Of a stretch of DNA of 64,000 nucleotides, positions 34,784-44,688 are shown piece by piece. The notes under the pieces were generated by a model. That model searched no databases and had not been told where the DNA came from. It saw nothing but the letters and a program-made list of their open reading frames with translations. The stretch spans positions 62,001 through 126,000 of the forward strand of contig JAEWRL010000219.1 of NCBI GenBank assembly GCA_023398955.1, given 5' to 3'. Origin of the DNA: Pseudomonadota bacterium (GTDB lineage Bacteria; Myxococcota_A; Polyangia; Polyangiales; Polyangiaceae). The position numbers and the translations under genes were made by a program. Every line of letters begins with the position of its first letter. Positions within the stretch are counted from its first letter, which is position 1.

Positions 34784-35405
34784 TGGACCACTTCTTCTGA
34801 TCATTTCGTCGCCCTCGGGTGCCGGTAAGACGACCCTCACCCGCCGACTCCGCAGCGCGGTATCGGGTCTGGAGTTCAGCGTCTCCCATACGACGCGTCC
34901 GCCCCGTCAAGGCGAGAAGTCGGGTCGGGAGTACCACTTCCTGGGCAGGACAGCGTTCGAGCAGCTTATCGCCGAGGGCCATCTGCTGGAATGGGCGGAG
35001 GTCCATGGCAATCTCTATGGGACGAGTCGAGAGGAAGTCGCCAAGAACGCCCACGCCCGAGGAATCATCTTCGACGTGGACCACCAGGGCGCGCGCCAGA
35101 TCAGGAGCGTCCGCCCCGATGCGGTAAGCGTCTTCCTGCTCCCGCCCGATATGGAAACGTTGCTGCAGCGCCTGCGAGGTCGCGCGAGCGACGACGAGGA
35201 AACCGTCCAACGCCGATTCCGGGCAGCCATCGGAGAGATCGCCCACTACGGTATGTTCGACTACGTCTTGGTCAACGACCAGCTGGAGGAAGCCGTCGGT
35301 CAACTCGTCGCCATCTTCCGTGCAGAAGAGTGTCGCCGCCGCAGATCGGCGCTTTTCGCAGAGAGACTGCTCGGAGCGAGCCGCTCTCTGTCGCCGACAT
35401 CCTGA
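34773..35405 (+). CDS. gmk: guanylate kinase
   Basis: A 210-residue enzyme that phosphorylates GMP to GDP. P-loop SSPSGAGKTT (12-21), GMP-binding TTRPPRQGE, and YHFLGRTAFEQLI are present; DVDHQGARQIR replaces the commoner DIDVQGA. Start ATG 34773 is inside the end of yicC, so translation is probably coupled. The usual rpoZ does not follow. A C-terminal basic tail extends a little beyond the family core. Confidence 0.95.
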   Translation: MSNSGPLLLIISSPSGAGKTTLTRRLRSAVSGLEFSVSHTTRPPRQGEKSGREYHFLGRTAFEQLIAEGHLLEWAEVHGNLYGTSREEVAKNAHARGIIFDVDHQGARQIRSVRPDAVSVFLLPPDMETLLQRLRGRASDDEETVQRRFRAAIGEIAHYGMFDYVLVNDQLEEAVGQLVAIFRAEECRRRRSALFAERLLGASRSLSPTS

Positions 35406-35490
35406 GGGCTCACCGCCGTGTTTCGCTCGGCGGGCTGAGCGCCAGCCCACGCCGTTGCGTGCACGGGCGGAGCCGTGCTACCTCCGCAGG

Positions 35491-36342
35491 ATGAGTCAGA
35501 TTCTGGGTGTTGTTGGTGGGAGCGGCATCTATCAGATGCTTGGTCTGGAGAGCATCGAGGAACACGCAATAGACACCCCGTACGGCCAACCTAGCGATTG
35601 CATCGTTAGTGGCACACTTGGGCATACGCGCCTCCTCTTTCTTCCGCGACATGGTCGACACCATCAACTCGCGCCCCATGAGATCAACTATCGCGCGAAC
35701 GTGTGCGCCATGAAGAAGCTCGGCGCCACGGCGTTGATCAGCCTGGCCGCGGTGGGCTCGATGCGTGAGGATATCCGCCCCGGGGATGTCGTCATCGTAG
35801 ACCAATACTTGGACTGGACGAGGCGTCGCGTTTCCACCTTCTTCGAAGACGGGGTTGTCGCTCATGTGAGTCTCGCCAACCCCGTGTGCCCCCTCCTCGC
35901 AGGGGCCGCTGCCGCTGCGGCCGAGCGCGCCGGCGCTCGGGTTCACCATGGGGGTACTTATCTTTGCATCGACGGCCCCCAGTTCTCGACGCGCGCCGAA
36001 AGCCTTCTCTACCGCAGCTGGGGAGTGTCCGTCATTGGGATGACCGCGATGCCGGAAGCCAAGCTCGCCCGCGAGGCCCAGCTTCCGTACTGCACGGTAG
36101 CCTTCAGCACCGACTACGACTGCTGGCATGAGACCGAGGAGGTCGTTTCGGTCAGCGCGGTTCTCGCTGTCTTGAAGCACAACGGGGAGCTCGCTCAGCG
36201 AACCCTCGTCGAGCTAGCCCATACCCTCCCGGACACTACCTCGAGCCCAGCCACGGCAGCGCTGAAGAACTCACTGATCACCCGCCTCGAAAATGTGACG
36301 CCCGAGGCACATCAAAGGATGGCGTGGCTCCTCCACGGGTGA
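35491..36342 (+). CDS. mtnP: S-methyl-5'-thioadenosine phosphorylase family
   Basis: A 283-residue purine nucleoside phosphorylase of the MTAP type. Phosphate site GVVGGSGIYQM (start), PRHGRHHQLAPHEINYRAN, substrate loop GPQFSTRAESLLYR, base site IGMTAMPEAKLAREAQ, and FSTDYDCWHE. These fit MTAP, which splits methylthioadenosine into adenine and methylthioribose-1-phosphate in methionine salvage. The ATG is at 35491. Exact substrate (MTA or inosine/guanosine) cannot be told from the motifs alone. Confidence 0.85.
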   Translation: MSQILGVVGGSGIYQMLGLESIEEHAIDTPYGQPSDCIVSGTLGHTRLLFLPRHGRHHQLAPHEINYRANVCAMKKLGATALISLAAVGSMREDIRPGDVVIVDQYLDWTRRRVSTFFEDGVVAHVSLANPVCPLLAGAAAAAAERAGARVHHGGTYLCIDGPQFSTRAESLLYRSWGVSVIGMTAMPEAKLAREAQLPYCTVAFSTDYDCWHETEEVVSVSAVLAVLKHNGELAQRTLVELAHTLPDTTSSPATAALKNSLITRLENVTPEAHQRMAWLLHG

Positions 36343-36461
36343 TGAGAAGCACCCTATCCCGACATGGTTTCTGCCGCAGACCGCCGTAGGCGATCAACGT
36401 GTCGCAGCGCTTCGCTTCCCGGACCCTCGCGAGCAGCGCTGCTCAACACCAAGAAAGCTCA

Positions 36462-36734
36462 CTAGGCAGCGATCGTCGCCGCCGAACTCGAATCAACGGT
36501 TACTTCGCCGGTGGCGGCGCCGCCGAGCCGTTCCCGCTGGAGCTGGGCAAGCTCGAGGAGCTCCGCCTTCGTGACGAGGCCTGCATCCAGCGCCGCACAC
36601 ATGTAGCCGTCCAGGAAGCCTTGCGCTCGGCCAAGGCGATCGTAAGCGGCGCCTCCGTCCCGCAACCTTAGCACGTCAGCCAGCAGGCGTCGCAGGGTCT
36701 CGAGCATCTCAGCGCGAAGCGCATCACAGGCCAT
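36462..36734 (-). CDS. small conserved hypothetical protein
   Basis: A 90-residue protein with AGGAG upstream of its ATG. Mainly helical: LRAEMLETLRRLLADVLRLR, GGAAYDRLGRAQGFLDGYMCAAL, GLVTKAELLELAQLQRERLG. No Cys pairs and no signal. It is divergent from panD. Function unknown. Confidence 0.65.
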   Translation of the reverse strand: MACDALRAEMLETLRRLLADVLRLRDGGAAYDRLGRAQGFLDGYMCAALDAGLVTKAELLELAQLQRERLGGAATGEVTVDSSSAATIAA

Positions 36735-36999
36735 AGGGAGTCTCCTGGAGACAGCGCCGATCGTGGCGGTTGAGGAAGCCTACCGAGGCGGCACAGGGGG
36801 GCCAAGTTGTTCGCACCCAACCGTTCCCGGAAACCTGAAGGTCGCGCGGGGTTGGGCGGAGCCCCCCAGAAGTTCGCTAACGCGGCAGCCTTTCGTGCTG
36901 CGTGGGTTTGACCCCGCTGACATCGGCGATATCTTTCCGACAAGTCCGACAGGCGGACCGGTACTTGAGCAGGCCGCCATGGCGAGACGCTTCACGACA

Positions 37000-37401
37000 A
37001 TGAAGTTGAACGTTTTCAAGTCGAAGATCCATCGAGCCACGGTGACCCACGCCGACCTTCAGTACGAGGGCAGCGTTACCATCGACCGCGATCTGATGGA
37101 TGCTGCGCGTATCCACCAGTTCGAAGCGGTGCACCTGTGGAACATCACGCGCGGCAGCCGCCTGGTAACTTACGCAATCGAGGGACCGCGGGGCTCGGGT
37201 GCTGTGTGCGTGAACGGCGCTGCCGCACACCTCAACCAGCCAGGAGACCTAATCATCATCGCGACTTTCGCAGAGATGACGCCTGAAGAAGCCGCTGATT
37301 TCGCTCCTACGGTTGTCCGCGTGGACGGCAGGAACCAGCCGGTCGAGGATTCTCGGCCCGAGGTTGCGGGACCGGTGCTCCACTCGCCCTCCCACAACTG
37401 A
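37000..37401 (+). CDS. panD: aspartate 1-decarboxylase proenzyme
   Basis: A 133-residue pyruvoyl enzyme making beta-alanine for pantothenate. Self-cleavage site Gly24-Ser25 (QYEGSVTID) sits exactly where the family has it. KSKIHRATVT (7-16) and WNITRGSRLVTYAI are conserved. The start is taken as ATG 37000 so that Ser25 is in register; ATG 36979 would add seven residues. Confidence 0.93.
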   Translation: MKLNVFKSKIHRATVTHADLQYEGSVTIDRDLMDAARIHQFEAVHLWNITRGSRLVTYAIEGPRGSGAVCVNGAAAHLNQPGDLIIIATFAEMTPEEAADFAPTVVRVDGRNQPVEDSRPEVAGPVLHSPSHN

Positions 37402-37460
37402 GGACCAACGAAAGCTCGAGCGGGCTCGGGAAGCCCTGGCGAAGAACGTCCACTTCGGAT

Positions 37461-38780
37461 ATGCGAAGAGCCTTGCGTATGTCCGTCGTCTCATCCCCAC
37501 TGCGTAGCATGCGCGATCTGGTGCTGTCGGAGTCCGGGCAAGACGCCGCATCGCAGGTTCGCCGAGCCCTGGAACAGGCCGCCATTACCAAGCGTGTGCT
37601 TTGGAATGCTGCAGATCCCTCCCCTGCCGCGGTATCACCGGACGGGGCCTCAACTGGAGCTGCCGCGGCGGACCTTGGGGATAAGGACCAGCAAGCCGCA
37701 CCGGCGGTGCAGAAGCCTGACCCAGGCGCACGGCACAGTGAGGAGCCCGTCACGAGTGGCGTGCTGCGCCCGGAGGACGCGACAGGGATCCTGCTACGCG
37801 GTCCGAGAAGCACGGAAGAGCGACAGTTGCTTGCGCAGCTATTCGCCGTGGCGGTGAAGCGGGACTGGCCACAGCCGCGTGCGAGCCAGGTGGCGCTTGT
37901 GCGGCGAATGAGCTGGCTCGTACTCTGGACCAGGATCGACCCCTTTCCTTGGCTGGAAGAGGCCTTGGGGCCGGACGAACGCGGCGAACTCTGGAGCGCC
38001 ACAGCCGAGCTGATTCTCGTCGAAAGGCGCCCCTCCGACGAAGGTCAGCTCCTGGAGGTGTTCTCGGCGGCTTGGCAGTTGGCCCAAGCGCGCTCTCCTG
38101 AGGGACGCCGCGCTGCATCGGAAGCCGCTGCACGTTCGGGTGACGAATGGATTGGCAGCATTGTGGCATCCGGAAAGGGAGTCCTCGCGCTCAGCGGGGA
38201 GCTGGCTCCAACGCCTCGCGGCCCAATTGCGACAACGCTCATGGCACTCACGTTCGTCCTCTTCATCAGCCGTTTCGTGCGCCTCGCGGGGCGGTGGGCT
38301 CTCGCCTATCGTCGACCAACGCGATTGAGGCTCGGGCCTGAAGGTCTGGAGATGGAACAAAGGACAGAGATGCTCGGGAGGGTCCTTCGAGAGCGCCGTG
38401 TTCTCTTCTCTCTAGATGCCTTGGCAAGGATCACACGAGAGACACGCTTCGCCAATCTTGGACTCTACGTCGGTCTGCTCGCCCTCGTTATCGGCACCTT
38501 CATCGGCTCGGGCCTGCTCGTGGACGGCGTTCAGGTCTCGGGCGGCTCCACGCCCCTCATAGCGCTCGGTCTGCTCTTCGTTCTTCTTGGGGTCGGCGCT
38601 GACGCCGCCATCGCGCTCTTTGACGGGCGTCGTCGCCAACACTGCAGACTTGTCGTCGAACCGCGGAACGGCCGAGCGCTATGTATCGCCCGCGTCGACC
38701 TGCAGGCAGCGGATGCCGTCCTCGAAGGTGTGAAGGCCCAGCTTGCACGAGCGGCAGTCGCGGCACCGAAGCTCGGCTGA
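37461..38780 (+). CDS. membrane protein of unknown function
   Basis: A 439-residue protein. The N-terminal half is soluble with a low-complexity Ala/Asp/Pro patch and a helical domain (LAQLFAVAVKRDWPQPRA, ELWSATAELILVERRPSDEG). Three hydrophobic helices follow: TTLMALTFVLFISRFVRLAG, LGLYVGLLALVIGTFIGSGL and LIALGLLFVLLGVGADAAIAL. A short beta-rich end follows. No family was recognised. The exact start (37461, 37479 or 37509) is open. It converges on the gene at 38815, 34 bases away. Confidence 0.6.
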   Translation: MRRALRMSVVSSPLRSMRDLVLSESGQDAASQVRRALEQAAITKRVLWNAADPSPAAVSPDGASTGAAAADLGDKDQQAAPAVQKPDPGARHSEEPVTSGVLRPEDATGILLRGPRSTEERQLLAQLFAVAVKRDWPQPRASQVALVRRMSWLVLWTRIDPFPWLEEALGPDERGELWSATAELILVERRPSDEGQLLEVFSAAWQLAQARSPEGRRAASEAAARSGDEWIGSIVASGKGVLALSGELAPTPRGPIATTLMALTFVLFISRFVRLAGRWALAYRRPTRLRLGPEGLEMEQRTEMLGRVLRERRVLFSLDALARITRETRFANLGLYVGLLALVIGTFIGSGLLVDGVQVSGGSTPLIALGLLFVLLGVGADAAIALFDGRRRQHCRLVVEPRNGRALCIARVDLQAADAVLEGVKAQLARAAVAAPKLG

Positions 38781-38814
38781 CATCCGCCACGCTGGAGGTA
38801 GCGTCCCCGCTGAG

Positions 38815-40260
38815 CTATTCCTCGGCCGATCGTCCACCGGTGGCCCCAGTCGGAACTGACGCTTCCGGTGCGGGAGCTGACACTGGTGAACTTCCAGCCT
38901 CAGCGTCCAACGGTGCGACGGAAGGAGCGCCGCTGGTCGGCCGCGGCGCAGAACGGCGACTCCTCCCGTCGGGCGTCAGCAGGCTTGCCCCAATCTCGAG
39001 GAGCTGCGCCAACTGGGCTGGAGTCGCCCGTACCGTTCCAACGATCTTGCTTCCCTCGGCGCGAAACACGGTGGGCTCGATGAACCGGTGCCGGCGGGCA
39101 CCAAGCAAAGCGCCAAGAACGCCGAGGTCGAGCTGGGTGACAGCATCCAGAACCCGCGTAAGCTCCGTGGCGTTGGCCGCCGCGAGCTCCGCCGATTGAT
39201 CCCGTAGAACGACCTCCGCACGCGCCCCGCCGTCAGAAGTGAGGGACACTTTTACCCGCGCCGAGTGGATCGTCCTAGGGAACTCGAAACGGGTGCCAAG
39301 GAGAACCCTCCATGGAGTTGCAATATGGGCTTCGAGCACCGTGTCGCCAGTACCCGCGGGGAATTCGAGCTTGCGTTGCTGCAGGGCGTGGGCCGCTGCG
39401 CTCGGTGGAACAACCATGACCACGTCGCTGTCCGGCAGAATCACGAAGGTGCGGTCGGCGCGGTCTGCCCGCGCAACGGCAGCAGGCACTCCGGCATCGA
39501 GCCAATGCCCTCCTGGGCTGCGTTCGACGAGGGCATGTACCGCAGCGCGGATGCGCTCGTCGTCCACACGATAGCGCATGACAGCAGCCACTTGGGAGGA
39601 CTCGCGGAACTGCGGCCCCACGATGAGATATTCGTCGAAGTCGCGAATTGCATCCAATCCAGAAGGACCGAAGAAGTCTCTCCATTGGTACACGCGAGCC
39701 AAGAGTGTTCCCAGCACGGGCCCAAGCGGGTGCTGCCGGATGCGCGCCGCGTGAATCAGCAGCCGCACATTGGCGTTCGCATCGACGACCTCACCAGCCT
39801 CGCCGGACAGCGCCACCGGGTCGTCAATGCCGCCCTCCGCCCCTGCATCCAACGCGCGTTCCGTCCCGCCATCAGGGTCCCGCTCATTGGAATCCTTGCC
39901 TGCGTCCAAATCCTCCGAATCTGTTCCCGCATCGGGCAGACCACCGTCGGGCATTGCCTCATCGAGCCGAGTTGCCTCCGGAGCGGGCGGGGGAGGCTCC
40001 TCGGCCGCTGTCTCGGGATCACCCGGGGCTGCCTCGGGCGCAGGCTCCTCTCCCCCGGATTGAAGCAGCTCGATCGGAATCGCCTTAAGCTCACCGAGAT
40101 CCTGAACGGGACCAGGCTTCGACTCGACCAGCGCAAGCAGGCCGAGAAGGGCCGACCACGGCGTGAGTGGCAAATGAACGAGGAGAGAGATAAAGAAAAG
40201 AAGGCCGAGACGCGCCCGCTCGGTGTCCCGCTGTCCACGCCACTGGGTTCCGAGAGCCAC
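38815..40260 (-). CDS. TonB-like anchored protein of unknown function
   Basis: A 481-residue protein with one N-terminal helix (LLFFISLLVHLPLTPWSALLG) after a basic start, then an acidic Pro/Glu/Asp-rich spacer (about 70-160) and an extracytoplasmic region. The topology (short cytoplasmic N-terminus, one helix, acidic Pro-rich spacer) is that of TonB-like or AgmX-like proteins, but the C-terminal fold (VRLLIHAARIRQHPLGPVLG, FDEYLIVGPQF, VMVVPPSAAAHALQ) is not one I can name. Confidence 0.6.
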   Translation of the reverse strand: MALGTQWRGQRDTERARLGLLFFISLLVHLPLTPWSALLGLLALVESKPGPVQDLGELKAIPIELLQSGGEEPAPEAAPGDPETAAEEPPPPAPEATRLDEAMPDGGLPDAGTDSEDLDAGKDSNERDPDGGTERALDAGAEGGIDDPVALSGEAGEVVDANANVRLLIHAARIRQHPLGPVLGTLLARVYQWRDFFGPSGLDAIRDFDEYLIVGPQFRESSQVAAVMRYRVDDERIRAAVHALVERSPGGHWLDAGVPAAVARADRADRTFVILPDSDVVMVVPPSAAAHALQQRKLEFPAGTGDTVLEAHIATPWRVLLGTRFEFPRTIHSARVKVSLTSDGGARAEVVLRDQSAELAAANATELTRVLDAVTQLDLGVLGALLGARRHRFIEPTVFRAEGSKIVGTVRATPAQLAQLLEIGASLLTPDGRSRRSAPRPTSGAPSVAPLDAEAGSSPVSAPAPEASVPTGATGGRSAEE

Positions 40261-40419
40261 GCTGGCACCATAGCGTTACCCGCGTGCCGGCGCGAATCGG
40301 TACTATCGCGGGTGGCATGCACTTGGCAATACACTCGGCTGAGCAGTCAGTCTGGGCATCAGCCGAACCGATTCGACGACCGCTCTCTTCGATACTAAGC
40401 CCCAAGCGCACAGTGAGCT

Positions 40420-42174
40420 ATGATTCGATCAAGATCTCCACGCACAGCCCCTTGCCGCGCCATTGGGTCCGGCCTCTTTTGTCAGCTCTTGGTGCTCTCG
40501 GCATTCGTGACGAGCTGCAATCTCTTCGAGGAAGATACACCGGACACGCCTTCGCCCGCTAGCACCGTCAGCGCTCGCGGCTCGGCCCCCTCGCCCGCCG
40601 CCGCTACATCGGCGGTGCCTGGCGAACTCGTCACCGCACCCGCGGTGGATGCAGGGTCACCCGAAGAGGCAGAACCTCCACCCCACCCCGGACCCTGGTT
40701 CGTCGTGACTTCCTTGGCCGCCTCGGTCTACCGCGCGCCCGAGTTCGACCGCAAGGGGCACCTCGGCTACGCGCGCAGCGGGGCGAAGATCCCCGTCAAG
40801 CCAGATGTCGTGTCAAAAGCGAAGTGCAGCGGGGGATGGTACGCCGTCGTCGACGGCGGGTACGTCTGCGGCAACCAAGGCACGGTCGATCCAAAAGACA
40901 ACAGGCTCCGCTTCACAATGAAGCAGCCAGACCTCGAAGCTGTCCTTCCCTACCGTTATGCGCGCAACGCAAAGAACGGAACCCCGCTCTACCGCTCGAT
41001 ACCCTCGCGCGAACAGATGCTGCAGTATGAGCCCTACCTCGATCCCGGTCGCGCCCGGGCCGACGCCGGTGCCGATGCGGGTGCCCAGGACGCAGCGGAC
41101 GCGGGCGCTGCTCCTCCTGCGGCCGTTGATGGTGGGGCGACGCGTGACCGGCTGCGCAGCAAGCTGGACGATGCTCTCGCGGACGCGGGCCTGGACTTTG
41201 CTACCGAAGACGAAGCCAAGACAGAGCCCGACACGCCATGGTGGCAGCAGGAAGACGCGCACGACCGTTTGCACGAAGTAACACTGGAACAACTCGAGTC
41301 GGAGGCGGACGGAATCCTCGCGAAGCGCATGGTGAAGGGCTTCTACGTTGCAGTCGACAAGACATTTCGTTGGAACGATCGCACCTGGTATAAAACAACG
41401 AAAGGCCTAGTTGCTCCGCAGGACCGCCTTGGAGGGGCGTCCGGCTCCGAGTTCTCGGGGGCGGAACTCGGACAGAAGCACGATCTGCCCATTGGATGGG
41501 TTCATGGGTGGCGGAAGTCGACCGCCGTTTATGAGATCGACGTGGAAAAACAAACCCTCAAAACGGTCGGAGAAGCCAAGCACTTCGAGCTCCTCGACCT
41601 CTCGGGGCGGACAACCGAGATCAGGGATCGGGTTTACCGCGAGCTGGACGACGGCAGATGGGTGCGCGCCGCGCACGTCCGCGTCACGAACCCTGGAAGC
41701 GCACCAACCGACCTGTCCCCTCGCGAGCGCTGGATCGACGTGAACCTCGCCGAGCAGACGCTCGTCGCGTTCGAAGGACAGACCCCGGTATTCGCCACCC
41801 TGGTGAGCACAGGTAGGTCCTCGCGAGTCAAGGCGAAGGATCATCGGACGCCCACCGGTGAATGGCGAGTCCGCGAGAAGCACCTCACCACAACCATGGA
41901 CGGGGACGGGACAGCAGCCGGAGATCTGCCCTACAGCATCGAAGATGTACCTTATGTGATGTATTACTATCGCTCTTATGCGCTCCATGGTGCGTTCTGG
42001 CACAGAAACTATGGGATGGAGATGAGCCATGGATGCATCAACCTTGCCCCCTTGGACGCCAAGTGGCTCTTCTTCTTCGCCGGCCCCAAGCTGCCGCGAG
42101 GCTGGCACGCCGTTTGGTCAAGTGAGGAAGCCCCAGGAACACGGATCATCGTGCACGAGGGGCGGGCGAGCTGA
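40420..42174 (+). CDS. L,D-transpeptidase (YkuD) lipoprotein
   Basis: A 584-residue lipoprotein (lipobox-like FVTSC near residue 33). An Ala/Pro/Ser-rich spacer and an SH3-like region (VTSLAASVYRAPEFDRKGHLG) precede the C-terminal YkuD domain: WIDVNLAEQTLVAFEGQTP, STGRS...HRTPTGEWRV, then HGAFWHRNYG and the active-site SHGCINL with Cys539. YkuD enzymes make or edit 3-3 peptidoglycan crosslinks or attach lipoproteins. Asp/Ala-rich repeats (ADAGADAGAQDAADAGA) lie near residue 210. Confidence 0.92.
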   Translation: MIRSRSPRTAPCRAIGSGLFCQLLVLSAFVTSCNLFEEDTPDTPSPASTVSARGSAPSPAAATSAVPGELVTAPAVDAGSPEEAEPPPHPGPWFVVTSLAASVYRAPEFDRKGHLGYARSGAKIPVKPDVVSKAKCSGGWYAVVDGGYVCGNQGTVDPKDNRLRFTMKQPDLEAVLPYRYARNAKNGTPLYRSIPSREQMLQYEPYLDPGRARADAGADAGAQDAADAGAAPPAAVDGGATRDRLRSKLDDALADAGLDFATEDEAKTEPDTPWWQQEDAHDRLHEVTLEQLESEADGILAKRMVKGFYVAVDKTFRWNDRTWYKTTKGLVAPQDRLGGASGSEFSGAELGQKHDLPIGWVHGWRKSTAVYEIDVEKQTLKTVGEAKHFELLDLSGRTTEIRDRVYRELDDGRWVRAAHVRVTNPGSAPTDLSPRERWIDVNLAEQTLVAFEGQTPVFATLVSTGRSSRVKAKDHRTPTGEWRVREKHLTTTMDGDGTAAGDLPYSIEDVPYVMYYYRSYALHGAFWHRNYGMEMSHGCINLAPLDAKWLFFFAGPKLPRGWHAVWSSEEAPGTRIIVHEGRAS

Positions 42175-42179
42175 GCAGC

Positions 42180-42196
42180 AGAGCGTCAAGCGCTCT
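42180..42196 (+). terminator. hairpin after the L,D-transpeptidase gene
   Basis: AGAGCG (42180-42185) pairs with CGCTCT (42191-42196) across five bases, six bases past the stop. There is no T-tract, so it is a weak candidate. Confidence 0.3.
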
Positions 42197-42441
42197 CGAG
42201 CGTCCGGCGGGCCCATGCCCAGGGAGAAAGAGAAGGCACGGGCATTGGACTGGCCAGGGAGCCGTCATCGTGCGACTAAACAGCGACGCGAGCCGGGCCG
42301 TCATGGTAGCTAGGTGCCAGGCTCCGCCAGGACGGGCCACGAACCCACTGGTTTCGACCCACCTGGCTCATGCCCCAGCCATTCCTTACATTACTGCCGC
42401 TTGACTCACGAGCGGCGTCGGACCATCAAGCAGCGACGGAA

Positions 42442-43446
42442 ATGGACCAGTTCTCCGCTCACCTCGATCGTGGATGGGACCTCGTGCAGCGCGGGGATTC
42501 GCGCGGCGCTGAGCTGTCGGCGCGCCGGGCCCTCGAGATCGATAGCCAATCCCCCGAAGCATATAACCTCCTCGGATACGTTTCTGCTCTCCAAGGGGAC
42601 TTCGACGACGCCATCGAGAACTACCACCAGGCGATTGCGCTCGACGAAACGTACCTGGAGGCGATGCTGAACGCGGCGGAGGTGTGCATCCACCCCCTAG
42701 GTGAGTTCGACGAGGCAATACGGCTCTGTGAGCAGGCCCTCGATCTCGCCGAGAACGACGACGAGACCGTCGATGCGCTCCTGCTGTGCTTCGATGCACT
42801 CCTCGGCAAGGGCGACATGGACGCGGCGCGGGAGCTCTGCAAGCGTTTTCCAACGGGACCGTTTCAGAATCCGAACCATAGCTTCCTCGTGGGCCGTGCC
42901 TATTACGAGATTGGTGACGCAGAGCGCGCCGCGCCCCTGATCGAGACTTCCATCAAGACGACTCCCGAGAACTCTGAGGCTTTCTACTACCTCGGTCTTC
43001 TGCGCGACGATCAGGGCGATATCCCCGCGGCGACGCGTGCATTCCTGCGGTCACGGGAGTTGGATTTGGAGTTTCCACTGCCAGCTTGGTCCTTGTCCCG
43101 CGAAACCTTCGAAGTCACGGCTCGACGCGCCATCGAAGGCCTGAGCCACGAACTCCGTCAGTTCCTTCGCGATGATGAGGTCTATGTCGCCGACGTTCCC
43201 GGCGTGGAAGTTGTCGTGGACGGCGTAGATCCACGAGCAATCCTTCTGCTCGATGGCGTTCAGCCCGCGGACGAACGGGACCGCGGGTACGTTCGGCTGT
43301 TCATCTATCAGCGCAACGCAGAACGCCTCGCAGGAACCGTCGAACACATCCAGGGCGAGATTCTTGCCGCCCTCGAACGAGAGATCACCAACACTCTGCT
43401 CGAAGCCGAGCGTGACAAGGTGATGGATGCACGTCAGCTCAACTAG
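42442..43446 (+). CDS. TPR protein with a degenerate zincin-like end
   Basis: A 334-residue soluble protein. Four or five TPR units cover the first 200 residues (RGDSRGAELSARRALEIDSQ, AYNLLGYVSALQGDFDDAI, AFYYLGLLRDDQGDIPAA). The C-terminal part (VPGVEVVVDGVDPRAILLLD, FIYQRNAERLAG, LEREITNTLLEAERD) lines up in order with zincin-like (Zincin_1) domains, in which the last helix carries HExxH. Here that helix reads REITN, so both zinc histidines are missing. The relationship is inferred from motif order. I chose ATG 42442 over 42370 because GC3 falls before it. Confidence 0.65.
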   Translation: MDQFSAHLDRGWDLVQRGDSRGAELSARRALEIDSQSPEAYNLLGYVSALQGDFDDAIENYHQAIALDETYLEAMLNAAEVCIHPLGEFDEAIRLCEQALDLAENDDETVDALLLCFDALLGKGDMDAARELCKRFPTGPFQNPNHSFLVGRAYYEIGDAERAAPLIETSIKTTPENSEAFYYLGLLRDDQGDIPAATRAFLRSRELDLEFPLPAWSLSRETFEVTARRAIEGLSHELRQFLRDDEVYVADVPGVEVVVDGVDPRAILLLDGVQPADERDRGYVRLFIYQRNAERLAGTVEHIQGEILAALEREITNTLLEAERDKVMDARQLN

Positions 43447-43656
43447 ATGAACGAGCGGGGTCCTTGAGCGCTTGCGCCCGGGCTCCGGCGGCGCGAGCGC
43501 CAAGCTCCCACTCCCGCGGGTTCGATTTGGTTCCGGCTCCGCAGCGTCAAGGGTCAGCCGCCCCGCTTCTGCGCCATGCTGGCGAGCACCCTGCGTACTT
43601 CGCAGACGTGGGCATTGAGGGTTCGGCCATTCACGACGCTCACGAGCGAAGGCAGC

Positions 43657-44688
43657 CTACTGCGCTCTACCGACAAGCTCTCGAGCTATGGTCTCGAGCA
43701 TCGCTCGTGCAGCAGTGAGGGGAAGCCCGCTCATGGACCGAATGGCATCCTCCGTAATGCTCTCAGCGCGCTGCCTGACCTCCTTGCACGCCCCCGTCGC
43801 GACGACGGTCTCACGCACAGCATCGAGCGGCTTCGAGTCCCCCGCGTGCACGCGCTGCACCTGTTGCAATAGTCCAGGCTCTCTCTGCACCGCGATCACG
43901 AGAGGCAGGGTGAGCTTGCCTTCTCGGAGGTCGGCAGCCATGCCCTTCCCCGACGACTCCCCCGCGTAATCAAGGACGTCATCTACGAGCTGGAAGGCAA
44001 TCCCAAGTGCCTCCCCGAAGCCAGCGAGCCTTGTTTGGTCCGAACCGGTCGCGCCGCCGAGACGTGCTCCGCTTCGCGCTGCGAAAGCGAAGAGAGAGGC
44101 CGTCTTGCCTCGGAGGATAGAGTAATACGTCTGCTCGGAGAGATCGAGCTTCCGCCTCCCCTGGAGCTGGGTGACCTCCCCGTCGACGAGCAGCCGTATC
44201 GTCGTGATGAGATCGTCCATCAGGTCGGGGGCGGAATCCAGCGTGCGCCGTAGAGCATGCACGAGCAAAAGGTCCCCTGCCAAGACGCTGATGGCATTCC
44301 CGTACGCGAGCCTGGCTGTTTCTCTACCTCGCCGCACCATGCCCTCATCCATGACATCGTCGTGCAGAAGCGTCGCGTTGTGCAACAACTCGCTGACGAG
44401 GGCGATCTCACGCGTCGCCGGGGCTAGCGCGCCGAAGCAGCGCGCCGAGAGCAGCAGCATGGCGGGACGCACCCGCTTCCCACCCAAGGTAACGAGGTGG
44501 CGAGCTGCAGCGCTCGCTGGCGGGGCGCCATCCGATGCCGTGGCCGCGATGGCAGACTCAATCCATGCGAGATCGCCGTCGAGCAACTCCTGGATGGACT
44601 CGAGCCGGGCGCGCAACGCCGGGTCTGGCACATCGGCTGCCTGAACTTCGACCAGCGTCTGAACCGCTTCGCTTACACTCCGTTGCAT
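43657..44688 (-). CDS. polyprenyl diphosphate synthase (IspB-like)
   Basis: A 343-residue trans-prenyltransferase. FARM LLHDDVMDEGMVRRGR (first DDxxD), GKRVRP, and SARM FQLVDDVLDYAGE (second DDxxD), followed by GKGMAADLREGKLTLPL. The residues before the first Asp motif are small or aliphatic, which favours a long-chain product such as octa- or nonaprenyl diphosphate for quinone side chains. The product length cannot be fixed by eye. ATG 44688. Confidence 0.9.
   Translation of the reverse strand: MQRSVSEAVQTLVEVQAADVPDPALRARLESIQELLDGDLAWIESAIAATASDGAPPASAAARHLVTLGGKRVRPAMLLLSARCFGALAPATREIALVSELLHNATLLHDDVMDEGMVRRGRETARLAYGNAISVLAGDLLLVHALRRTLDSAPDLMDDLITTIRLLVDGEVTQLQGRRKLDLSEQTYYSILRGKTASLFAFAARSGARLGGATGSDQTRLAGFGEALGIAFQLVDDVLDYAGESSGKGMAADLREGKLTLPLVIAVQREPGLLQQVQRVHAGDSKPLDAVRETVVATGACKEVRQRAESITEDAIRSMSGLPLTAARAMLETIARELVGRAQ

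Noticed and set aside
33812..35450. Two long minus-strand frames opposite yicC and gmk
   Set aside because: yicC and gmk are firmly identified and occupy the plus strand.
39265..40398. 377-codon plus-strand frame opposite the TonB-like gene
   Set aside because: Antisense of a gene with a clear membrane anchor and spacer; no start site or motif.
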